Below, in pieces: positions 49,473 to 61,790 of a stretch of 64,000 nt of DNA. Numbering within the stretch: the stretch's first letter is position 1; every line of letters starts with the position of its first letter. The translations under genes and the position numbers were made by a program. Under the pieces are notes generated by a model. It made no database searches. It had not been told where the DNA came from and saw only the letters and a list, made by a program, of their open reading frames with translations. This stretch comes from Fomes fomentarius (Eukaryota > Basidiomycota > Agaricomycetes > Polyporales > Polyporaceae): NCBI GenBank assembly GCA_022606135.1, contig JABYQN010000005.1, positions 2,108,001-2,172,000 on the forward strand, read 5' to 3'.

Positions 49473-52400
49473 TTATTTGCTATATCTCTCTCTCGGGGCC
49501 CCCATACGCGGGTTGAACGGTAGTGTACACGACCTGTAGCTGCAAAATTTTAATGCAGAACGCCTATATGCAGGCTATCTCTTCTGGCTTCACACTACGT
49601 AACTGCTCGCGAAATCGTGACCCTTGGGACCGTTGACTGGTATACCTAATACACAAGGTTGAGAGTACGTACTCCACCCGCGGCTTCGTCGATCCACTCT
49701 TACTTGCGCGATTTCTATGCGGGGGAAGTACGAGCTTCGGGTGTCAGCGGATCTGGCAGGAAGTGTGACAGCTTAGCGTTAGTAGATGGCAGAATTTGTT
49801 TCGCTTCTGGGATAGTCTATGTAACGTTCTGTGCAGCCGTATGACCCCGCGGATTGTTTTTTTGGAGTAGACATGCCGGAGGTGTCGAGGCTGTGGGAAA
49901 TCACTATTGAGTCACTCAATCCTTTTGACAACGTTCTAGAATTGTGTAAGGGCGCACTCGTTTGTGCATCGGACATGGTGGACCTCGTCAGTCCATTTCG
50001 GTGATGCTACTTGTGTTGTTGATTCATATATTTGATCACGTCTGCCCTGTGCATATATCCAGGAAGCGAACTCCCTCCCGCTTTCACGCTCAGATATGAT
50101 GATACATCTGGCTGTAGGTCTCAAGGATTCTGAACCTGGCTCATGTATGACGTTAACATGGAATTCAATTGTAGCTTGGGCCAGTTTGGTAACGCCATCG
50201 TGGCCTAGAGGCGAGCAACAGCCTACTCCCTCACCAAAGACTCGACCCGAACTGTAATGCATCCGTGTCCGTACGCAGACCCTCGCTCGCACTCAAGGCG
50301 GTTACAAGGCTGGAGACATCAATGCTGCAGTACTGGCAGATATTGCCTCAGACTTTCCGCTATGTATCCAAACGCTAGTACTCTCATCCTCTCCCTCCGA
50401 TCATGTTCTTGACTGCCACAAATAACTGTGTCAACCTGGTGGATAACGACATGCCTGCGAGGTTCAGAATACTTGGCATTCGTTGCCGACGATAGCCTCA
50501 CATACGCAGAAGCAATCTATTCGCGGAGGAGGTGACTATAATTTGTCCGTATTCTTACATTGAGTTGAGTATTATCGGATGAGAAGTAGTTCACTACCAG
50601 AAATCGAAAACATACATTTCACTCCTTCAACAGAGCATCCCTGGCGAGGAAGGCTCTTGAAAGATAGCAATACTTACTAACTTGAATCTCATGGGAGGTG
50701 ATTGAAGGACACTGTTCCGAGTCTCCTCGGTAGCCCGGCACTAGATGACTCGACGGGCCAGCTTGTGGCTCGGGGGTCTACAGTCCTTATTATTTGGTTG
50801 AGGCCGCTTTACTAGGCCGCCCATTGCACGGTGCAGAATGAGTTTTTTTGTCTATTATGCTAGTTCGTCGCTGGTGTTCTCTCGCGCCGGCGCTTCCACT
50901 ACCAAATCGGGCAGACGCCCAACTCCTCGGCCCTCCACCAACCGCACTGGTATTATCCACACGGCGCCTCGAGTAGCCAGAAGATTTAGATTTATCCCAA
51001 ACTGGAGTGATATCATAGCAGAGTGTATGTATATGCACAGGTCTGAAAGAAGCGTCTTTGCATTGAATGGCCTATAAGCAACAGTAAGAAGGAAGTCAAG
51101 GCAGGGCCGGCGGTCGGACCCCTCTTAGCAGCCTGCCTTCAAGTTCAAGATAGAGTTGGGAGATACGCTGCTTCAAATCCGCTGAGGAGAAAGAGGCATG
51201 CGATGCTGCAACAAATCTAGTGCACAGGGTCTTGGACGAGGGGCTCTATGACTAGATAGTAGACATAGACATTCACTCCGGGTAGTGCTTGCAAGGCATA
51301 CCTCATTTACATATATGCGGTATAAGCTTTTTGTTATCTATATGACCCGTTTTGAGCCCTGGTAGTATGTGGATAATGTGAGCCCGGTCGGCAGTACTAG
51401 CGCGAGATTTGGGCATCTGCACAATTTGGTAGTGGAAGCGTCGGCGCGAGCGTGTTCACAGAATTATGCAAGTATCGTGTCTCTCCCAAAGTCTGAATGT
51501 CCTAGCTGTCCAATTCCCCACTAAATCCTCCAAATCTCCTGTAATGTTCACCGTTTGAACTCTACCCTTTTGCTGGACACCTGAAGTTCCAATGGGCTAG
51601 TTGTACGAGGACCCAAGCGATACTTACCCGCTCACTGGAAACTCATCGCCTGTTCATGCCGCGTCCCTCGGCATTAGACCCTCCATATCCCTCTCCTCCG
51701 ACTGCTCGAGGCAATCGCGCCAGCCGCAGCATCTGTGTTCAGCGAGACGCCGACGGATATGTTCAATTCATGGAAGCCATACATGCCTTGACAGCAGGGA
51801 GCATGCGTATCCAGATTCATATGGTCTCCTCCCGTTCCACGCTTTCACACACATGTTATAGTCTATGTTGCACTCCAAGAAATGTCTTGAACCTGGTGAT
51901 TAGAGTGGGTGGTCGTTGAGCAAGCAGAACGCGGTCCACTCTGCGACGCTTGTGCAACAGAAATTTCGTCGTCACAGGCTGTAGGACGGGCCTATGATTC
52001 TCTATTGAGTAGGTAGGGACTGCCATGGCCACAGTGTTCTCCGGCTAACAGAACGCACAGAAAGTCTCAAGCCGTGAAGAACAGTATCAAGACCGGCGGG
52101 GCCGAAGTGTAAAGCCTTGGAACGCGACATGGAGGTGGCTCACTCGGAGGCGTTCAGCCGTGGAAACTGCCCTTTCCCTCCTGCACTTTCGTCGCTCCCT
52201 GGTGCATTGCTCACCCCACCAATAGCACTTTCGTACGTTCTACTCCGCCGACCCATGCGGGACGGTCGGATGTCCGCGCCGTTGGCCTAGCTCCGACACG
52301 CAGGCGGTAGCTTGCCCACCACGCGCATCAGACCTGGTTCGACGGAGAACGTGGAGCTGAGACCGCCCGTACGTCACACGTCTTCACCCGCCTCCCGAAT

Positions 52401-53240
52401 GCGGGCAGATGAGTCAGGAAGTACGCAGCTCCGGGCCCCTTCCTGCCTGGTCGAGCGTAATGGTGACATCGACGCTAGGACGATCGGAGCTCCGCAGCAC
52501 AACGCTCCGGCCTGGTCTCGTAACCCGCCCCACCGCGAGCATGTGGTCATGTGAGGAGGAGTCCTGCCTCTTGGATTGTGTGATCGGAGTCCAGTCCCCC
52601 CGGGGCTGAGCGAGAGGTTGCACCGCTACGTGCTAGCGGCACGGTCCGTGATAGCAGGCAGGATGGCGGGAAAATGCTGTGTAAATTGAAGAGGGTATGC
52701 TGCGCATTAGACGTTACCTCTTCAGGCACGATATGTGAAACTTCGCGCTTGGAGGCAAGCATGCTCCTTGTGTGCACGGACGGTCTGTCCCCTCCGCTTG
52801 CCCACCGTTATGTCGGTAGGAAGTTGAGATTGCTTGTGATGATGTTTCAGGCCCGGTCTGCCAAGCTCCAGACATCCCATTGATGCTCTCATAGGGCTGG
52901 CAAGCGTCGAGTACAGTGCACGGGATACGTTACCAACCGTGTGGTGGGAACCTTTCTTAAGTCATCCGACGAGAAGTCAGCAACACTGTAGCCATCTAGT
53001 ACGTACATCTGCATACCTATCAGTGGGTCCTATCCGCTATGTATCTGGATTGGTCGGGCGGAGCAACCACTCGCCAAGATGAGGACCGTATGGCGAAAGA
53101 ATATCGAACTCCACCAGAGTGAGCGATCGTCAACTGCACGTAATGAGTAGTAACACTCTGGTGGGTATGGGTATGACTCACTGGGAGACAGTCCGTTCGC
53201 AATCTACCCAAGTTGAGTTGCTCAGCTCCGACCGAGCGAC

Positions 53241-53279
53241 CACTTAGTAAAATCACCTTGAAGGTGATTTTACGAAGTG
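53241..53279. repeat. Near-perfect inverted repeat
   Basis: Two 19-nt arms flank a single G at 53260. Eighteen of nineteen pairs match, and the inner 13 are perfect (arms GTAAAATCACCTT and AAGGTGATTTTAC). It could form a tight hairpin or cruciform, or bind a dimeric protein. It is in non-coding DNA about 700 bp upstream of the HMG-box gene. Confidence 0.9.
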
Positions 53280-53806
53280 TTGCCACTTTGGGGGACCTCC
53301 TGCTGCATGCTATCGCTGTGGCCGTGTACACATATCCAATCAGATATCTTCTCTGTAAATTAGAATTCTAGAGCCTCGGAGCGAGGCGGTATCTGAGTTG
53401 ACAGCCTTCCCACTCGAATTACTACGCGACCCGAGTCAAATTTCTATCTGCGTGATTGCCTTCTTGAATTAGGATAAGGCACAAAGCACGCCGGAGTGCG
53501 TGGCGCCGAGAGCAGAGGTGCTGTCAAGGCTAGCAGCGAGGACTGAGTGCAGAGACCCGGGGGAGCGTATGTCGAGTGGAAAGGCAGTCAGGGTCGTGGG
53601 CGCGCTATGCCCAGAACAGTAGGAGAGCGGGCCAAGCGTCGGGCCCAAAGCGCCGAGCGGGCAGGACCCCGGGGCCCGCATGAGCGTCTAGGAGGGAGTA
53701 CAAACAAAGAGCAAACAGAGGGGAGCTTTATTGGGAAGGCAGTACGCCCACAACACCACACGGTACATAATACGACGACTTCAACCAGCATCCGAGGATG
53801 AACGCG

Positions 53807-53812
53807 TATAAA
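53807..53812 (+). promoter_or_regulatory. TATA box of the HMG-box gene
   Basis: TATAAA within GCGTATAAACG lies 170 bp before the ATG at 53977. A C/T-rich leader follows (53820-53880). Confidence 0.55.
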
Positions 53813-53976
53813 CGCTCGCTTCTCGTTCTCGTCCCTCGACGTCCTCCCCCCCGCCTCCGCCGCCCTCGCCCCCGACGTGGCTCCCTCGGATCCTAGGCAC
53901 ATCCTGGCACGCGTACGTACTCCTCAAACCAGTCCTCAGCCACCCAGTTACGCGACTTTCCTACTACCTCATCACC

Positions 53977-55775
53977 ATGCCTCGTGCTCCCCCGAACCGC
54001 CAACTCGAAGAGGACACCAAGCCTCTGAAGATTCCCCGGCCACCAAACGCGTGGATTCTCTACCGCACAGACCGTCTACGAGAATGGAGGGAGACGCGTT
54101 CTCCCAACGATCCACCTATGAAGCAGGCGGATATCTCGCGATTCATCGCAAGGACGTGGAAGATCGAGCCCGACGACATCAAACTCGACTATGAGAAGCG
54201 CGCAGCCATCGCTAAGGCTGAGCACAAGAAGAAGTATCCCGACTACAAGTATAACCCAATCTCGAAGGAGGTGAAGGATAAGATGCGTGCTGAGGAGCGC
54301 GAAGCAAAGAAGAAGGCCCGCGAGGAGGCCAAGGCTGCTAGGTTGGCGGGTCGTAGGATCTCGGGTAGCTCTCGCATAGCTTCGGGCTCATCGCTACCTT
54401 CCTCTTCGAACGTGAAGCTAGAAGTGTTCGACCAGATCAAGCGCATGCCTGTCCCAGATCCCGTCAACCGTGGATGTGGCCCGTCACCTCCAATTGACTA
54501 CGACCCAGAGTCCTCGTCCACTTCTAGTACTCCTCTGCCTTCTTCATCTAGCTCAGCCTCTCGCAGCTCTCCGTTCCCCTCCTCATCTTCGCATACTCTA
54601 CAGTCTCCGCACGATCCTCGGAACGCATGGCTACACCATGGCTCGTCACCGACGTCCTCTCCGCCAAGCCAGCCACCACCCTCTTACCCTTCCACCTTCG
54701 TGCACTCGCCAATGCCCTCGCGACACTCATCGTACAACTTCAGCCCTGCCATGGCTCCATCCTCGGTTTCTACCCCCAGCGACTCTCCGCCATCCTACAC
54801 CGAGGGAGAAGTTTGGCAGCCACAGCCTCCGGACTCAGGCTACCATTCATTCGCACCCCTACCAGAATTTTCCAGCGATTGGAGCGCGTTCTCGCAGTAT
54901 CCGCCCCTCCTGCAGGTGAGTTTGACGACATGGTTAGGGAAGCGCTTGTGTTTACCAGTCCGATCTTCCAGCCCGATATCGCCTTCCCCGCTCCCGTGAT
55001 CGACCCCCTTCTTGTTCTTAACGAAGGAGAGCAGGTCAACTTCGACGCTACCGCCGCTGGGCTTGTCTTCGATCTTACAGCAGCTCAGCCCGCCTCGGCG
55101 CAGTCACCCCCGGGCGAACTCGAGCTCCAGCAGCTACTGCAACAAATCGGTCCCGTCAATGATGGACAGACGCTCAACCCGAGCGACCAGCTTGGCCCTA
55201 TGCTCGACATGGCCGAGCTGCACGAAACGATGGAGGACAATGTGAACGACACTGGCATCTCTCTTCCGATGGACGCCCAAACCATCACGTTCGAGGAGTT
55301 CGCGGCTTGGGTGAACGCGCAGCCGCAGGGAGCGATGGCTTTCGCGGACCCTAACTTCTACTTCAACATGGCGCTCCAGGTCACCAACGCGTACCCGCAA
55401 CTCCAACCGAACATGCAGCCTCCGCCGTTCCCTACCCAGTCGGACAGCACTCCCGTCCCCGGAGCCGTCACCCCAGTCCCGAACGCCGCCCTCGATCCTG
55501 CTACTTACCAGATGTTCGGTTTCAACGCGCAGCAGCAGCAGCAGCAGCCCGAACTCGCGATGCCTGTACCTGTTGTCCCTGTGGCCGTGCAAGCTATTTC
55601 GAACGCTCAGACCTCCTCCGCCTCTGTCCACTCTGCTTACTCCCCCTCCGAGAGCACGTACGCTTCCGGTTCCCGTCGGTATGTTCCTCCCAGTGGCGCG
55701 TGCATGCCCGGCCGGAGGAGAGTTGCTGGCAAGTTCCATCCCCGCAAGTCGGACTTCGAGGGCGAGTCCGCATAA
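53977..55775 (+). CDS. HMG-box transcription factor, MATA/Sox-like box
   Basis: Exons 53977-54915 and 54972-55775 give 580 aa. The HMG box (about residues 19-90) has IPRPPNAWILYR, then ISRFIARTWKIEP, then a basic third helix ending KKKYPDYKYNP. This is the sequence-specific MATA-type box of fungal developmental and mating-related regulators. A basic Lys/Glu/Ala helix (RAEEREAKKKAREEAKAARL) follows directly. The rest is low complexity: Ser/Pro-rich (about 165-310), then Gln/Pro/Asn-rich with six Gln encoded by CAG repeats. This resembles an activation region. The intron 54916-54971 uses the acceptor CTTCCAG; a nearer CCAG gives the wrong frame. No homeodomain or pheromone genes lie nearby, so the window does not show a mating locus. 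The target genes are unknown. Confidence 0.9.
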
Positions 55776-58687
55776 GACCTTTTCCTTGCTGCTTTGAACG
55801 CGGCGCTGGGCGCCGCGATGTGCGCGTCCTTCAAGTTGCTTTGTGAGTGTGCTTCGTCCGATTCGTCTCGCGCAACTGGTGAATTTACGTGCGTAGCTTG
55901 GAACAGTTCACGATAACCGAAGATTTGTCCATAATCATGCTCGTCCCGTCGCTTTCGTCTTCTTGTCTGTACATCACTCGCTCTCAAGCCATTCTAAGCA
56001 CAAGATCTGCCCACACACAAAACCTCGCGCCTCGCGCTCTAGGTCCGCTTCACTAATTCCGCCCCCTCTATCCCTTCTCGCTGCTTTGTCGTCATCGTCG
56101 CTGGGCTCTACGCATCTGGACCTCTCGCAATCTATCTCTTCTCGTCGGGCTCACCACTGCATCATCTGTCGCATATCTCCTCTCCTCTCCACCCCACCCC
56201 TTCTGTCGCTGCGTCACTCACGACATTTCACGATGCTCACGAACTCGTGTCCGAACCCGCATCTACATTATTGTTTCAAGCTATCCGACTCTCGTGCTGA
56301 GCTTTTGTTCGTCGTATATATATTCGTATCTGTTCTCGTTCGCGCTCGTCTCTACTCTGTCCATGTCGTCCTCCACCCCCCTCTCCATTCCTCGTTCTCT
56401 TGTGTACATATTTCTGCATCTCTATCCCCATTTCTCGAACACCGCCCTCCTCTCCTCTATGCTTGCTCTTCGCTGCTCTGTCCCAGAATCCTGTGTTCCT
56501 GCTTCTCGTCCCACGTTTGTGAAGTTGCAGTTGTCGTGCATTCAGTTCTCGTTATGTCCTGATCGTAGCACGCATCGCACAAGTAGCATAGTTGTACAAC
56601 ATATCGTAGTCACCGTCTCCTTCGCTAGAAAAACCTTAAATAGAGCTGGCTTTCTGGCTCGAGCCCCTCGGCGTGCGTTACCCTCGCAGGCCATCCAGCG
56701 TGGGTCATTATTGTGCATACAAGGTGCGTTGTCCATCTTGCGTCGTACATCGTGCCCGCCGTGCGCCTGTCGGTCCAGGGGAAGATGACGTGGAGAAGAC
56801 TCTCAGATATCCAGGTAGCGTCTCCGGGGTCCCTCTGGAGGACACGATCAGCGATCGAGGAGGAAGCATTTCCTCGTAATCTCGACCAGGCGCTTGTGCT
56901 CACGCGCGTATCACGTGCTCCACGTGGACCGTGTCAACTCCGCCCACCCATTGTGCTCCGGATTTGGACAGGAGGGAGGTCTATTGTGCGCTGCGTTGGG
57001 CACAATGCGTGGGTGCGCTGCCTCCTCCTGCCCTCGTCTTCCATCCACTCCATCCAATCCGTGCTGTCCGTGTAACTCGTTTGCGCCCTTGCTCTGATTC
57101 TTCCTGAGCGGCTCCGATGGCTCGGCCATGCGTAGAGTGGCGGCTGTACGTACGCGGTCAGGGAGAACAGGCCGCAATTATGACGGCGGAAGGCCTCGTG
57201 CTGCACGAGTACGAGAGTCCAGTTGTCTCTTTTGTTGTGCGCTGCCCCATCGAGATTGCGTGGTGGCGGGTTGAGCGGACTTCCCGAGCGCGACGAGCTC
57301 AGGGCCGTCATGCAAATTTTTGGAAGAGTTGGAGTGGCGAGTGCGATGGGAATCGGCGCGTCCGGGTATAGCTTGGATGGTGCTTTGCAATGTCTGGTCT
57401 TCAGCTTGCTATGGGAGTGCGCGGCACAGCAGGGCTCGGGACGTACGCAATTTTCGGAGGCTGCAGCTTCATGCAGCTGCAGCACAATCCGAAGCGTGGA
57501 AGTTATGCCATACGGAACAGAACACCAACACCCATGCGAATGCGAATTGCGAAGAGGAGTATGGGCGCTATCTGCGGACATGCTGTGTGATACGTACTTC
57601 GCGCAGTGGCTGTCTCTGTCTTCCATTCTGTGTCCTATTGTCGACGGAGATGCGGCAGATGCTGCCGCAGTGAGGTGTCTTGTCAATTATCGAAGAAGCT
57701 CCGGAACCCCACAACTCGCGCGTTCCACGCACAGGTATCTGGGTCTGTAGGATGGGGCGCGCTTCGCGGGGATGTAGATGTGGATTGGGATCGATGGGAA
57801 CTTGTGTGCCGCTCTGCTGGGCGTGCTTCTAGGTTTGTTGTACGCAGCGTGCGGGACTGGGAGGTGATATCTGCATCTTTGTTTGAGTCGGGCGCATCGA
57901 TGATGTCCTCCCCAAGACTCGAATCCGGTCCCGGTGAGTGGTTCATATGGTTCATGCAGGTTCCGTGGACTTATTGTTTTGCGGAATGGAGGCATCGCCT
58001 CACGGGTCAGCAATTGGGAGGTCGTCACTCAGAAGTCATGGAGAGCTCCGAAACTTGAAGCAGTCGCTGGTCGGGGAGAAGAAGTGGGCGTCCGGGTCCA
58101 CAGCTTGGTGCCGTCCCAACTCAACTTTATCTACCAGTTCGCGTCCGTGAATCAGACTAAGTGTCCATTGTTCTCCTTCGAGCAAGAGGCTGCGACGTGA
58201 CGACCGGTGCTTTATGCCGCAATCCCCACTTGCAGAATCTACGTAATCACCTGAGTGAGTCATGCACTCGACGACGTTATTGTCCAGGGTTTTGCACATC
58301 AGCTGTGTTTGGGAAAACATGTACATGTACCAAGTGTCGTTACCTCGTACACCATCTCGCGACGAACACAGGGCCAAACGAAGCGGTTTGCATATATATA
58401 TATCGTACACAGTCGTGTCTGTCGTGAGTATGTATGTGTATTGTGTGTACGGTGTAAGTTGGTTGTATCAGAGCCTGCGATATATGTATTACGTTACAAT
58501 GCATCTAGAGATAGATAGCCCTGCCCATGAAGTACAACGAGTCACCAAACGAGAACGAATGCGAATTCCAACAAACCGAACCAGACGAGAACAACAGCTC
58601 CGAGACAGCCAGCGGGCTCTGGAAGCGCAACACCTTATCGCTACGCAGCAGAACGCGACTACGAGACATAGATCCTCGCGACTCCAT
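55776..58687. other. Convergent spacer with pyrimidine-rich tract
   Basis: 2.9 kb between the HMG-box gene (+) and the NAD kinase gene (-). The first part (about 55960-56560) is strongly C/T-rich on the + strand, which suggests a long 3' UTR of the HMG-box gene. Overlapping frames at 56934-57750 on both strands show no domain. AT-rich dinucleotide runs occur near 58393-58460. Confidence 0.5.
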
Positions 58688-61600
58688 CTACGAGTCGATC
58701 TCACTGTCACTCGCGGCGCTGTCACTCTCGTCCTGGCCCCAAACTGCGAACGCACGGGGCGCATCGCGCGACCTATCCCGCGACCGGCTACGGGACGCGC
58801 GCGCACGCAATCGCTGACGCGACGGACCATCGACAGGCGTCGGGGTCTTCAAGCTCTCCCCCTCGACGTCACGGTCTCGCGGAATACGCACACGCGTGCT
58901 AAAGTGCGCCGAGCGCGGCCCATGGATATCGTCGCGCTCGCCCTGGTCGCCGCGCTGCGGGTCTGCCATTGCTGCAATAGACGATGAGGACGAGGAGTTA
59001 GAGTCCGCTACGAACTGCACGTGTCGCGGGGAGACGCGCGGCGGGTGTGGGTGCGGACCGACGAAACGGTCCGGGGAATCCACGCCCGACTTGAGCCCCG
59101 AGTTGGGGGAGGTCATGGAGAGGTATGGATTGCCTTGCGCGAGGAGGCGGGCAGCATTCTCGACTTGCATTTGCTCGTCCTTCATCTTCTCTTTGCCAAG
59201 CTCAGCCTCTTGTGGGCTGAGCTTCGAGGGATCAGAGGAAGTGGGTGATCCTGTCTCAGTCGATGACAAGTCGTCAATGTCGAACTTCTCGTCCTCCTCG
59301 TCTGACACCTCGTCCTCTTCGTCGAGGTCCTCCCCCCCTGCATCTCCATTCTCCTTAGGCGCATCTTGATAACGGGGAGTGGTAGCGGTGTCCTTCTGCT
59401 TGCCTTCAGTGGAGGACTTGCGTGACTTAGTAGCACTTTCCTCCACGACGACGAATGACTTCTGGCGCTCGCGTTCGTTCCACTTCAGTGTGCGCGAGAT
59501 CGAGTGGAACCAGTCGCGAGACTGTGACTCGGCGCAAACCGTTGGGAAGGGATACTTGGAAGCCGTGACCGTGATATGGTCACCCTCTGTAACTGCGGTA
59601 AGCGAATGTGCAATGACGTCATGCCCCATGAACCTTACGCTTCAATTCTACACGCCCACGACCATCAAAGGACGCCCAAGCAGTGCTTCGCGAGTTGAAC
59701 GGTACGCAAATGCGCAGCTCCATAGTGTCTGGGAGAAGCATTGGGCGGAAGGATAGGGTGTGTGGGCAAAGAGGAGTGATGAGGATGGCAGGGATTTCGG
59801 GATGAACTAACGAGCCGCCAGCGGACAACTGGTATTCTCGTGAGCCAACTGTATGAGCGCGAGATCAATGATACTCACGGAGTATGCAGTGGAACCGGTT
59901 GGGGTAGCCACGCAGAGACCGTCTGCTTGCACAGTGGTCAGATGGTGTTCGTCGCCTGCGCAGAACATCAGTCATACTCCAGTGATATGGTGGCGAGAAT
60001 TGCTCACCAAAGAGTTCGAGCAAGCTGACATATGGACTAGGCCCACGGTCGACCACAAGGTCATTCAGAACTTCGAAGCACTCAACGGGGCGCGTTGAGA
60101 AGCACATAATCTCCTTGTCCTTCCCGCCCGCCTTCCCGCTCGGCGTACCACCGCCCTCCAACGCATCCCATCCACCCTCCTCGATGTTCCGCATCAGGAT
60201 CTCTCCAGTCTCACCCTTCTTAATGGCACGGAGCGCCTTGCTATTCTTGTCCGGGGAGATTGCACGGTACACGGTGCACGTGAAGCGCATACGGAGGTTC
60301 ACACGGATGCCGTCGTCGATCGCGCCGTCCATCACCTTCTTGTGGTCCGCGAAATCGAAGTTAGTAAGAAATCCAAGCGAACCTAGCGCGAAGGGAAGGA
60401 CGGGCGGCACGATTTGTTGGAAGAGCCACGAAGTGAAGAGAACTGTTCCATCGCCACCAAGCTGGGCACAGCAACATTAGAGTGCTGATCATAGACGTCG
60501 TGTGTGAACTCACTGTGACGACAAAGTCAAACAAGTGTGGACTGCGATTGCACATCTCCGCTGTCCAGTAGCGCAGCTGGCCCTCGGAAGATGGCTGGCC
60601 ATCATCATTGCTCATGGCCGAGTGCAACGAGGATGTACTTGATGTGCGCCGCTTCGGGAACGGCACGAAGAGCTCAGGGTGATCCCGGGCTAGCCCTGCG
60701 GCGTCAAATCGCCTTGACGTCTTCAATTGAGCGTCGACATAGCTGTAACGACGGGTTAGCACTGCCCAGCGCGCACGGTTGTGTCATATCAACACAGGTC
60801 ATGACCAGTCGGAGACCGTTTGAGCGACTGTAGCCAATCACAAGCATGAACGTGTTCGCAAGGTGATTGGTGATGTCGTAGGATGTCGTGTGGGGACGCG
60901 ATGACAGCAAGAACACTCACACAATGATACCCCGCTCGCTACCCCGCTCGCGGCCACGCTTTTTCTGCATGAGGTAGAGCGCGAGCTCACGGGTGAGCTT
61001 GATGAGCCGGTTGTCTCGCGCCTTGGTGACGATGAGGACACTCTGGATGTGCGAGCGGACGCGGGTGCGACCTGGATGCGATGTGAGCACCGCCGGGGGG
61101 CGGATGCGACGCCGCAGGCCAGACAGGGACAGATTACTGACCAAGCTTTTTGCTGACTTCCCGCACGCCGACCGCCGTCTCCGCCAACCGCTTCGTCAAG
61201 CTCTGTGCGTATGACCGATCTTCGTCCTCGTCCTCGTCGACATCTCCATTTGTGTATGGCCTAGGGGACAGCGTCTCGCTGTACGAGTCCGACACCGTGC
61301 CGTCCGTGTACCTCGTACCGTTCCGCTCGTCGTCCTGTTGTCTGTGCAGATCGCGAGGCTTGTCGTCGTAGACGGAACCGAGCCAGTCCATGAGTGATGC
61401 ACCCTGCAATTTTGAGTGCAGGAAGCAGGGCGATGCGATAGCGGGTGATGGCGCCCGGCGTTGGCTGTGGGTCGGGATTGTGTTCGGCACCGAATGGTGG
61501 GTGATTGTGGGAGTATTAGACATGGGGCCCTCGAGCGTTACGGACACTCCATTGGGCTTGCTGCCGTTGAGCAACGTAGAGGTCGGCGTAGCTGAAGGGC

Positions 61601-61790
61601 CCGACTTGCCGGTCGAGATTTCGGGGGACTGCTGCGGGTCGAGGACGACGTTTGAGGTCCACTCTGCAGAGTTGTGCATGATGTGGAGGTTTGAGGGCCG
61701 ACTCGTGCGCCGGGAAAGGGAGGGCCGAATGTCTGGCAAAGACGGGGTCGTTGGAGGTGTTGAGAACGTTTCGTTGTCCGGGGAATGCAT
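58688..61790 (-). CDS. ATP-NAD kinase (Utr1/Pos5 family) with long tails
   Basis: Exons 61790-61142, 61071-60921, 60742-60514, 60461-60008, 59955-59879, 59828-59639 and 59586-58688 give 882 aa. The enzyme phosphorylates NAD+ (some members NADH) to NADP(H). The catalytic signature LGGDGT is at residues 344-349, immediately after an intron. It is followed by [12 protein letters not shown], then NDLVVDRG and [20 protein letters not shown], which form the nucleotide pocket, and by [12 protein letters not shown]. The core is intact. A Ser/Thr/Pro-rich N-terminal region of about 220 residues and a C-terminal region of about 260 residues make it far longer than yeast Utr1 (about 530 aa). The C-terminal part has a strongly acidic run ([18 protein letters not shown]) and Arg/Ser/Asp repeats. 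No mitochondrial presequence is evident, so it is probably cytosolic or nuclear. A splice-acceptor-like CGCAG just before the ATG may mark a 5' UTR intron. Confidence 0.92.

Larger units (their letters stand above)
49384..53806. other. 4.4 kb gene-poor block
   Basis: No coding region with a recognisable domain. It contains an octanucleotide tandem repeat just after the transporter stop and a near-perfect 39-bp inverted repeat at 53241-53279. The stretch 49500-51500 is relatively AT-rich with no splice-like chains. Confidence 0.5.

Noticed and set aside
44973..49640. Short shared string CCTTGGGACCGT near 44976 and 49622
   Set aside because: Only 12-15 nt, with no extended similarity or target duplication. 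It could be chance.
50205..50225. A-box-like TGGCCTAGAGG
   Set aside because: No matching B box downstream and no foldable tRNA.
53977..55775. Possible mating-type locus because of the MATA-type HMG box
   Set aside because: No homeodomain pair, pheromone or receptor genes are nearby. HMG-box regulators of this kind occur in several copies across basidiomycete genomes.
56934..57750. 250-codon (-) and 175-codon (+) frames downstream of the HMG-box gene
   Set aside because: They overlap on opposite strands, have no known domain, and lie between convergent genes where UTR or spacer is expected.
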